Shown here piece by piece: positions 46,948-58,900 of a stretch of 64,000 nt of DNA. This stretch comes from Spodoptera frugiperda (Eukaryota > Arthropoda > Insecta > Lepidoptera > Noctuidae): NCBI RefSeq assembly GCF_023101765.2, contig NC_064218.1, positions 2,604,001 to 2,668,000 on the forward strand. Direction: 5' to 3'. The notes below the pieces were generated by a model. The model searched no databases, was not told where the DNA came from, and worked only from the letters and a program-made list of their open reading frames with translations. The translations under genes and the position numbers were made by a program. The first letter of the stretch is position 1. Every line of letters begins with the position of its first letter.

Positions 46948-49900
46948 TCAGTCGATGGGCGGCGGCTGCGCCGGGATACTGGACGGCGGCGCCGTCAGGT
47001 AGCCCGCCGTGTGCGGGGCGCCTAAGGAGGGCACATAGTGAGGATGATAAATAATGATCCTTGAACGATATATTTCTAAACTCTAAAACTATCTTTCTTT
47101 TTTAAAAAATGTCAATAGTTATAGAGCATAGAAATCAGTTATTTTGAACCCATCACAAAACAAACTCGTAAAATCTCTAGTCTATTTATGTTTACTCGCA
47201 ATAAACTACTATTTTAAGTAATTTATTGTAAAAGAAAACTACTGAATAGATTCTCACAAAATTTACACTAATGAATAACAGCGATTTTTACGGAAGGTTT
47301 TATATTTAATGCAGAATTATTGCCCATACAAGTTTAGTAATTTCCTTAATTCCAAGAGTACCTGTGAGTAAATTATTCTGCGGCGCGGCGGTGATGAAGA
47401 GGTCGTGTCTCTGCGCGCTGTAGTGTTCCCAGACAGTGGACCTGGCGAGCACGGCCTTGACGCGCTCGCCGTGCAGCGCGGACCGCGCCATGGCCTTCAG
47501 AGCCCGTACTAACTGCGCCGCCGTCGCTCCATCAAGGCGAGTCTCCAGGAGAGACAGCAGCTCGCCTATTAAATCTGTTTCTAGTGCCTGTGGATATTTT
47601 TGTGTTGAGGTTAATGATTTTGGGCGTTGACTTAAGTCGTATATAGTAAAAATTTTACGATTGTATAAGATCGAATTATGAAGATAATCATTATATGACA
47701 CGAACGTTAACAGTTTACCGAAATATACACAAGATTAAACTTTTTGAGTTTTCAAATTTTACAAACGTTATCTAAATTATAAATGATATTTATTTTTGCA
47801 AATAGGTTACAATGTAACTCTTTTACACGTCAATCTCATGGCATTTCCTATCGGACTACTCTGAGAATTGTTATATTAAAAGTTATACAAATTTTCACTA
47901 AGCTTTATGGCTTTAAAACACTTATACAAACTAGAATATAAGACAGACCTGTAACACCAGTCGGTCGGTATTGGCGTTGCTGGAGAATATAAGTGCGAGC
48001 GCCTCGCACGCGCAGCCCACGGCCTCCTTGCACGACTGTACCGCCGTCTTGATGCCCGCCATTACGTCCGTCTGGGATAGTGCCACCACACATGCCTGGA
48101 ATATATATGAGATTTAATATCGCTATTGGAAGAAAGGATAAATGTATAGTAGTAGGAAACTTGATAAATTTCATTGTTTACAAAATGGTGTTCACGAGTT
48201 GTTACGTTGAACAAAATCGAAACGAGAGTGCGTTCAACGCTCTCAATGGCCGGCATAAATGAATCAACGAAAAGCGAACTCATACTAAGGGTACTGAGTA
48301 AAGCGAATTATTGCTTATATGTTATGATTATTTAAAAAATTTGTTCAGCCACAGATTGCAAGAAAATCTAGGGAGATTTAATACATCCTTCTCATCAAGA
48401 GGTGGCTTTTATTTAGCAGAAGACGGCTTTTAGTCGATAGTACCTGTGTGGGCGCGAGTGCGGCGAGTACGGGCAGTGCAAGCCTGGGCGCGGCGGGCAG
48501 CAGGCGCGCCAGGCGCGGCACCTCGCCCAGCTGCGCACACACCTCGCCCAGCGCGGGACGGGCGCGGAGGGCCGCGCTCAGCGCCAGGGCGCAGGTCTCG
48601 CCGCGACTGCCCTGCGGGGGGGAATGGTGGCTGTCACTTCTTTACTTACGGAAAGATACACGATATATCTCATTACTCAATATTTTATTTTAAGGATCCG
48701 TAACTAATAAAAAGCTATGATGTAGTGTGTACTTCTCGCCTACCCTAAGCGAAAAATATATTTTAATTACTCCTTACAGGGCAAGAACCACTACAAATGA
48801 CCCTTTTGTCTAGACTTTAAACGAAATTGTGTCCATATTTCTTTCTTTTCAGTAATCGATTAAAAAGTTTCAAGCAAAGATTCACTTGAATGTTAACGTA
48901 CAAATACCAATGTCCTATTTACATCAGACCAACAACAAAAAATGCAAAACCTTAACAACCTCAAACCAAACAACTCCACAAAACATACCTCTGACGAATC
49001 CTTATGCACGGCAGTGATGGTCTCAGTCAACAACTCCTGGAGGAACCGTTTAGGGCTGCGCAAGTTCCAGTGCGGGTTCTGTAGGTAGAGCTTGAGGTAA
49101 ACCCCGTCGACCACGACCTCGCCGGGCGGCGCCCACGTCTGCTCGCCCGACGCCGCGCGCTCCAACGTCTCCCGGTCCTCGAACGCCGCGTTTGGAGAAC
49201 GGAGCTGCTCGGATTGGTGTCTGGATAGGAATAAAGTTAAAGTTATTTCGTGTTTTATGTTTTATTCGTGATTGTAGAATGTCAATTTGCTGTTAACATT
49301 GTGAGCAATTAGATTGTATGATAATTGAACAATAAACCAGCTGTGCAGATTTTGAACAACAAAATAAATTTTAAGTACAGACAACAGCAAATCAACCTCC
49401 TCCTTTCTATCAAACTACATTAAAATGTCCACCCTATAGTTCTCATATAAAGTCAAAAATTCAATGAAAACAAAAAATACTGATTGGCAGGTATCATCAA
49501 CAGCAGGTACCCTTAGTATATTTAAAGTAATCTAAACGAGAGCGCGTTTGGCGCCCTGATTGGCTACCTCGAATAAACTAACCAATCATAGCGATGAACA
49601 AGCTCTCGTTTCGATTACTAAACGTTAGGCAAACTCGTATTAAGGGTATTGTACATAATATGTATTTTTTTTTTAAGTTAGTCACTGACCTGTCTCTCAG
49701 TTGCGTGATGTGTGCAGCGAGTCTCCGTCTCGTGTCGTCAGTCCACACGAGCTCTGGGTGTTCGTGCTGGGCATCGAACATGTGCACCGCGTTGGACGCG
49801 CTAGACTCGCGCATCGCCTCCGCAAACACGCCCGGAATGTATCGAGATATTGTTAGACGAACCTAAAAGATAAATTAATGATTATTTTTTCGTATTTTTT

Positions 49901-52900
49901 TCTTTATTTAAAGTCTTATTTATGCTGATACTTCATAGATCTTTCGAGAATTCTGTCTTTTCTGGAATGCGATTGTTACAAAAAAGCGAGGCATTCAGTT
50001 AGTAAGTTTATAGAAATCGAACAATGTTGACTTACTGCCAATTTCAATAACCGATCTTAATCAAAAATACATATTTGAATAGATATTCATTTGTGACAGA
50101 AGCTCTATATAAGTAATGTCAAAAATCAATCTTGATCTAAAGATCGAAGATCTAAGATTCGTATTGAAATGGGCAGTTAATGTGTTAAATTGTTCCAGAA
50201 TTGGCTGTCTAGATTTCCAATCGGTCGATTATCATGTCATAAAGGGACGCCTTCGTTCAGCAGTGGACGTCAGATATCTAATAATTATGATGACAATGAT
50301 GACGAAAAATGAGATTAATGGAACATACCTTAGGTCCATGTAATTTGTCTGCCATCATCCTGGCTAGCAGTTCAACCGCCGCCTCTCTCGTCTCTGGCAG
50401 CTTACTATTGCAGAACAGATCTAACAAGTATATCACAGCACCTGTGTTAGGACAAAGATAATAATACTTATTAACAGTAGAAATAAGAAGTATAATCATG
50501 AAAAGCATATAAGAGAAATCTTTTAACGTGTTACATTGTACACAACTAGCAAACCCGGCGAACTCCGTTTCGCCACCAATGATTTTCTCTGTTTCCTGCT
50601 TTTCTCTTGAATATTTTCCTGAATTTTCTTTGCTACAAACCTCACGGAGCTCGAGACCTTTCCAACGAATGCAAAACCGTGGAAATCGGTTCCTGCGTTC
50701 TGGAGTTATAGCGTCAGGAAGGAAAACCCGACTTATTTTTATATAATAGATATTATTTTCATTAGCGCAATGATTGCTCAAAAATTTTACACGCGAAACC
50801 ATTGCGCAAAAAGCTTTAAACAGAGAAGAGTGGTCGGAGGGTAGGAAGACCTTTGCCCTGCAGTGGGACGATCATGGCTGAAATGGAATTGAATTGAAAT
50901 TGGACCATTGCGCAAACAGTTCATACGCTAAACATTGCGCTAACATTTATTATGCGCAACATTACGCAACAAGCATAAGTAACCAACACATAAATAACTA
51001 TCTACATCACACACTTACCTTTATTGAGTGCCTCTCTAACAATAGCAGTATTGGCGAGTAGAGCAGCGAGCGCAGTCAATGTAGCTGGGCGCGGCGGGCG
51101 CTCGGCCAGCAGTGCCAGTAGGTGGCCCAGTACCAACAAATAAATAACTATCTACATCACACACTTACCTTTATTGAGTGCCTCTCTAACAATAGCAGTA
51201 TTGGCGAGTAGAGCAGCGAGCGCAGTCAATGTAGCTGGGCGCGGCGGGCGCTCGGCCAGCAGTGCCAGTAGGTGGCCCAGTACCAACAAATAAATAACTA
51301 TCTACATCACACACTTACCTTTATTGAGTGCCTCTCTAACAATAGCAGTATTGGCGAGTAGAGCAGCGAGCGCAGTCAATGTAGCTGGGCGCGGCGGGCG
51401 CTCGGCCAGCAGTGCCAGTAGGTGGCCCAGTACCAACAAATAAATAACTATCTACATCACACACTTACCTTTATTGAGTGCCTCTCTAACAATAGCAGTA
51501 TTGGCGAGTAGAGCAGCGAGCGCAGTCAATGTAGCTGGGCGCGGCGGGCGCTCGGCCAGCAGTGCCAGTAGGTGGCCCAGTACCAACAAATAAATAACTA
51601 TCTACATCACACACACACCTTTATTGAGCGCCTCCCTAACAATAGCAGTATTGGCGAGTAGAGCAGCGAGCGCAGTCAATGTAGCTGGGCGCGGCGGGCG
51701 CTCGGCCAGCAGTGCCAGTAAATGGCCCAGCACTGCACTGGCCGCCACGTCCTCCACACACTCGCGCCGCGCCCCGGCACTGCCCACTACTCGCAGCGCC
51801 CCCTCTTGGAGCTGCGGGTGAGCCCGCGCTGATAGAAGACCGAAGATCAAACCGAACTGACCGATGCATTGGATCTCCGTACCTGGAAATTATTATAGCT
51901 TGTTAAAATTACTGTTTGATAAACGCATCGTCGTATAAAGTCGATATTTGTAACAGCTGCGTCTTAAAATTACTGTTTGGCAAACGCAGCGTACAGATGA
52001 ATGATATTTGTACCAGGCGCGTCTAATATGTAACAAAACTACACAGCTACATTCGTAGAGATTAAAATTGACAAAAATAACCACTGGCTTGACTGACTTC
52101 GATAAACAAACAAAGTGTTAACCAATATTTACTGTATTTTCTATTATTATTACTTTTTTATCTAAAACAGTACATACTAGGTATAACTTACCCGGGTTCT
52201 TAATAATAACGTTGGCGAGTGCAGTCAACGCATACGTGACCTGTTGCACTCTCTCCGCAGTCATGTCGTTTTGTGTCTCCTCCTGGATGAACTTCAGCAG
52301 TTCCAGGATGAACTGCTGTGGATTCTGGGCAAAAGGAAGTAAAAGTTGGTAATGGCATGATTGAATAAAGGATTATCATCAATATTAAGAAGTTAATTTG
52401 TTGCGCAATCTCTTTAACAACATATAAAGAAGTTATTAATAGTAAGTCTACCTAATAAGTTTATTATATGCAACATATATTCATTTAAAGTCAACGGTGG
52501 CGTTGCGCAAAATTGCGCTAACTGCCAGTTGACTTCTTATACACAAAACATTCAGAAAAATCGAAAAAACATTATTCAATAGACGTTCCTTCTGAAAAGT
52601 TAGCGTAAATGCCGTATTTGAAAAGAGTGTTCTAATTCAAAGCTCAAAGAGTATAATAAATTTTTTGGCCTTCTACTTCGCTCATTTTTCGTATATTGTC
52701 AGCTAAAATAATAACACATGTGGTTTAAATTAAGACATAAGAGGTTTCCCCATACGGTACACTAATGTACATAGTTATAAAATATATCCAACCACGTTTT
52801 ATAAAATCTATATCTATATAATAAATATGTATCAAAATCTTACCTCAATAGGGAAGTCAGGCTGTTCATTATAGATGTCTATGTACACGCCGCCAACAGA

Positions 52901-55900
52901 CACGAGTCCCTCATGGGCGGTGTACGTGAAGGGTTCTATGATAGGTCCCTCGTCCTCCATCAGAGGGCGCGAGTTGCGCAACACGTCCTTCAGTTCTGCG
53001 CGAGTGCTGTTGTCCCACACTAGGTATGGCGTGCGCCAGTTCGATGTTAGGGTTTTTAGAAGCTGTTGATTAAAGAAATTGGGGTTAAATGGAGTAGAAT
53101 ATGAAGTTTGGTGAGAGGCTTGCGATTTATTTGGTGTTGCAAACTTCTATAAGCTATAACAGTAGTTATAGCTTACAGCAGTAGCTTATTCCACCAAACA
53201 GAGGGCTTAATACGAATTCGTTTTACGTATAACGAGATCGGATCGAGTCTGCATTGGGCGCTCTGATTGACTGGTTTATTGTAGCCAGTCAATCCGTGCG
53301 CCGAACGCCGAACCATTTTATTTGGTCCCCAGATGGCACAAATCTAGCAAAAGGTCTGTTTGGCCAATCATTGCAGCTGTCATAAATATTGAACGTGCGA
53401 TTGCTTATTGAACAAACTAACTAAATTCCTTTTGGACGGAAAACGAGATATTCACATTAGCGCCATCTATTAAGCAAAACACAATATCATTAGTGTATTT
53501 TACATAGAAAAATAATTAGATTAGACATACCTCATGTTGATCAGGTTCCGCGAGTCGTCCACATAGATACGGCGTGAGTAACAAATGTAAGGAGTTCTGT
53601 ATGTTCTCGTCCAGCGGAGACGGGGTAGCGTGGGGGCCGTACATCGCTGCTAGCGCCACCACGCACTGCTTCGCTAGTTGGTTCGCTACCTCCTGTAGTA
53701 ATAGAAAAGGACGTTAGAAACAGATCTTTAAAAAGGAGGGGGGTATTGAAACTCTCATGGGATAGTTTCCGAAAGAGAAATGCTTTAATAAGCTCTGAAT
53801 ATTCAACGAATAAAACGAAGTTTGCAGTTCTAGAAACATATCACAGCCAATTTCTTAATACGATGAATTTTCTTACTTATTGCGATCTTCGAAATTAGAA
53901 AACACGATTCAAAGTCACAATTCGATCAATGGAAAATGGCTGGGAGATTCAATCCCCCAACCCTACCAAAAGCGCCCAAAGGGTCTGTAACTCTTCTGGT
54001 GATACGTGGGCGATCCTGATTATAATTTGCTATCAGGTGATCCATATCCCCCATCCTCCCCCTCCAGGTCCCCCTTTACGGTTGCATTATATTATAATGC
54101 GTAACTTCTCCAGCAAAATTTAAAATAACAAAGTTATAAGTGACCTGTTTATTAATCTGCGCGTCGGTGTCGACCCCGGACTCGGTGAGCGTGTAGTCGT
54201 ACCGCAGCGCGGCGGGCAGCAGTGCCTGCAGGGCGCCGGCGCGGGCCAGCTGGGCCCGGCACCCGGCCTCCGCCGCCAGCGCGCCTACTGCCGCCGCGCC
54301 TGCGCACGCTGTCTCGCCCAGGTTCTAGGGACAATCAAACATAATGTAGGTAGAGGAAATAAAATACACATTAATGAAATGTTGAAAAAATAAAAATGAA
54401 CGTGTGGAGTGAAAATGATATGTATATACTCAATGAAACAATCGTTAATAGTCAACACATGTTTTCAAACAAAATCAAGTTATATTATGTTGATGGATAA
54501 AAAGAAAAACGAAGTTTCAAATGTCGAGTCTGATGGTGTAATGACATTTAATAGAGAGAATGTGGTAAAAGAACAATAAACCGACTCACAAACTAGGAAT
54601 AAAAATCAAGAAAATATTCCAAAAGCAATACTTACAGGTCTCTTGAGCAGTGGTACAAGGTCGTTACATAGTTGCGGCATCTCTGCACAGAGGGCGCGGC
54701 AGGCGGGGAACGTCGCCGCCACGGCGAAGCAGCGCGCCGCGTGCGCACATACCTGCGCCGATATGTCGCCCGGACCGCGGGCGCTCGACAGTACGGGGAC
54801 GCAGCGAGACATGGCCTCGTGCAGGACCTGGAGGAACAAACAAAATTTCTATGTAAGGATTCACATACAAATGGAAAACATATATTAATTAATATAGAAT
54901 AATGTACTAAGTAATGGAAAGTTTTCCTCGCGATTTTTTTATTTTTCTTAGCTGATCCAGCAACTTTGTGTTTAGTCTTTTAACCACTTTCGTGACGTAT
55001 TTTTATGCAATTTTCACTTGTAGTTTCGAAGCTACGTCTTCGTACATATGACAAAAGTGACACCACGCTTTTTGACACGCGGCAATGGGGTTTGCTACTC
55101 TATATATACGTAACTCAATGCTTTCGTACGACATTTCTGGACATTAGAATAATCTCGAGTATAAGTAAAATTAGATATCGTCACGCCTTTTATCCCCGAA
55201 CAGGTAGGTAAAGGTGCATATTGCGGCATGTAATGCCCCAGTACAGTGTACACACAATTTTCACAATTTATGTTGTAAGTCCCATGTAATAGGTGGTAAG
55301 CTAGTGTGTAGTGGTTGCCATATACTGGGCACAATTATAGACTCCGTGCTACTACCGAGAAATTATAAAGTAAGTAAAATAAACAAGTCCTAGTTACCTG
55401 CAGGCCGCCCTCCCGGCGCAGTTCCTCAGCGTTGAGCGCGGAGCAGCGCACGGTGGCGTGCGCCAGCTCGCAGGCGGCGGGCAGCAGCGGGGCGGAGTCC
55501 CGCTCCGCGAACAGTTGCTCGGCCTCCGCCTCCAGCCGCGCCGTGCGCAGCAGCTGCGGGTAGCCCGCGTACTTGTACGGGGCCAGCACTACAGACAAAT
55601 ATTATAGGGTTCAAAAAAGTGCAGTAACAGTGCAACGTCACGCCTTTTATCCCCGAAGGAGTAGTCAGAAGTACACATTACGACACGTATTGCCGCTATA
55701 CAATGTACATTATCCACTATTCACCACTTTTGTTACAAGTCCCATGTAATAGGGGGTGAAAAAATGCTACAATGTTAATGGGAATGATTTATGAAAATGT
55801 ACTTTATGCTCGACTAGTTTTAAGTTACAACCGGAGCTCAATAACCACAAGCAGTATACGAGGCGTTTCACGAGCGAAATTTTTAATTTAATTTACCATT

Positions 55901-58900
55901 CTGCATTCAATGCACAAGCTCTGAGTTACGGAATAAAAATACTTTTTATATCATTAGTTTCCCTCGGCAACAACATTCAAAACATCCATCCCCTTTCTTT
56001 ACTATAATTCTCTACTTTGACCATTTTAATGTTACTTTCATTAGTCTTACCTTCAGAGTATCTCTGGAAGAGTATAGTCTGCGTCCTGAGTATGAGCACA
56101 ATGTTGTTGGTGTTGGGTCCGTCGCCGGTCCACACGTTACGGCTGCATAGGAACTCATACGCCTGGTTCACGGCCTCGAAGCGATCCTGTAACATAAATA
56201 TTAATTGTTAAAATCTCAGAAGTGAATTTCTTTGTTACAATCTGAGAAAATTAAAATCTAATAATCAATTTTAACAAATATTATTTGTTAGAATTGATAA
56301 TTTTGGTTTATGAATAATGTTGACTGTAACAATAGGCTTTGCCTATTAAATAGTTCATTAAATGTTGAAAATACTACTCATAAGTTGCGCAACAAATCAC
56401 AAGATGCGTATGATTGCGCAATGGTTGCGCAACTAAACAACCAAATAAAATGGAACGACGTCTTTTTATCATGGCCTATTGGCGGCGTTTGGAAACATTC
56501 CGTTTACAACCTATATAATAATATCTCTTATAAATTAAGTTAAGATCAACAAAAAAATAAAATAAACTCACCCGTCCTTCAGGATTCTTATCAGGATGGT
56601 ATTGTTGCGCAAGTCTGTAGTAAGCTTTGCGCACCGCGGCCTCGTCGTGTTGGCCGGTAGTCAGGCCGAGGGCGGCGTACGCCTCGCCCGCCGTCATTGA
56701 AGGCGGCTTCTTCTCTACTTCGCGTCGCCACGCTTCCAATACGTCTTTGAGAAGACCAACCTAGATGGTAGAAAGATTTTTTGGCTTTATTTTTTGCTAT
56801 TGATTAGTGAGTGTAGAGTATTGATAGCAGTTTACAGATTAGGTTAACAAACTTCCTTTATGGAGTAATCAATAAAATAATCTATGTTGACTGTTAACTG
56901 GTTGTTTCTGTATGGTGCGGTCCTCAAGTCATAGAAGTTTCAAGATTATTCATAGTACATATTATGAGACATATTCTTTATTGTTGCTTTCTAAAAAAAA
57001 ACGTGTGTGTTTACAAACATACAATTTCACATACATATGACACCACGATTTATGGATGACAAAGACTTGCTCCATGCGGGAATCGAACCCGCTACACGTT
57101 ACGCGGTAGCGCGGTATCCCAGCAGGTTGGAGGATGCAGATATAACAAAACTCCTAATTTCTCTATGTGTATTTCTAAAACTAAATTAAACTTACAGGGT
57201 CAGGTATAGGCCAATCGGGGAACTTCTGAGTATCACAGAGATGTCTGAGATAGAACATGTTGCAGAAGAGCTCGTGCTGCAGCTGCGGGTAGCAGACGGC
57301 GGGGATGGCGAGGTACGGGTACCGCGCCGCCACGTGCGCGCGCAGCCGCGGCGTGAACTCGCCGATGTGCGCCGATACCTTCATTATTAGCATCCGTCTG
57401 GAGGTGCAAATATTATTAACATATTAGAGGCCATGTCGGATAACACTGACCGACAATAGTAGAGCAATATTTATGTATATACAATAGCTTTTAACAGATT
57501 TTTATTGGCAGTTAAAGGCTTAAAGTAACTGTTTTTATTATGAGTATTATTCAGTTTTAGATAAAACGTTTAGATATTTAGCAGCGTTTTACTGATTTTA
57601 TTAATAGCTCTAGACATAGTTGGAATTTTTAACTTTATTAATTTGATTATGGTTATTGATTAGTTTGCAGACAAATACTATTTGTGGTACAGTAATGGAT
57701 AATTGATTCGTGGAGTTAATAAAATTCTGATTATAGACGTTTTTAACACTCAAGCTCTGAAGTTTTGAGAAAAATCAAATTAAAAATGATTTCAAAAGCT
57801 GCCAAGTTCGCTTCTGAACAAAACACATACATAATTGATGTAATAAAAACAGTATAACATAAAGAATATAGCTACAAACCTCATTTCAGAGTTCCATATA
57901 GCCTCAGGCGTGTCCCACTCTCCAAGGAAGATCTGCGCGAATTTCTCAGCGCCGTGGTTTTCTAAGTAACAAACCATCGCTTCTGGCAGTAGTTGGCCTA
58001 ATATCGACCTCTGCATTATATCTGAACTCGACTACAAACAGAAATATATTAGAAACATCGCAAAATAAAACATTAAAACTACAGAAAGTTCATTGCATTT
58101 TAAACCTTATTCCAATGACATACAACTCAAAATAAAATATACCAAAAGAGTTACTCTCTTTTTACAAGAAACATATTCTCATAGAAGTGTTCACAAACCT
58201 GATCAGCTCTGAATGCTTGCTTCATATGAGTCAATCTAAGGAACCTGGCGATAGGTAACAAGTTTGATCCTGTGTATAACAGCATGAAGTAAAATACTCC
58301 AGTCAAATATAACTTGGAAATTTCCGGATTATCCTGCATCACTTCGTACAGGAGTGTAGCTACCTGAAAATGTGTAAAACGGTGGAAATAAATGGAATTG
58401 TCAAAGCAAGTATGTTTAGATTCATCAAAGGCGTTTGATACTCCACAACATGATAGAACAATATAACACATGCTAATAAAAACTGAAATTATATTATAAT
58501 CAACTATTAGCTGAATAACGTAACTCAGCTAAATTATGGCATCGTTAAGTTAATGTTAACTAAAAACTAACAACATTTAATTATGTTATAAATAGGAGTT
58601 CCTCAAGGACCCATTTTCGGTCCAACGTTGCATTTTGCTTACTTTATGAAAACTTCTGTAAATAACTTGGACTTTACGCTGTAACTATAGGGCCGAGGGT
58701 CCAAATTAGCTTGACTGGTTTTTAACAATGCGAAAATGTATGTGTATATGTGTTACTCAATCACGTCAAAACGACTGAAAGGATCGAAACGAAATTTGGA
58801 ACAGGAGTAGATTACGGTCTATTTTTGTGAAAATAAATAACTTTAGAAGGAATAATCAATCTCTTACCTTTTCGACGAGTATTGGATCAAACGTGAGTAA

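Noticed and set aside
51001..51602. The four extra RME-8 units as alternative exons
   Set aside because: They lack an AG acceptor at the exon boundary, and reading through into the intron gives a stop.
51001..51618. CRISPR-like or satellite array
   Set aside because: Units are 150 bp with no spacers and derive from the adjacent RME-8 exon, so this is a tandem duplication.
57075..57120. A genuine tRNA gene on the - strand
   Set aside because: Box A and box B are present, but the sequence does not fold as a full tRNA and continues into the SINE family A body shared with other copies.
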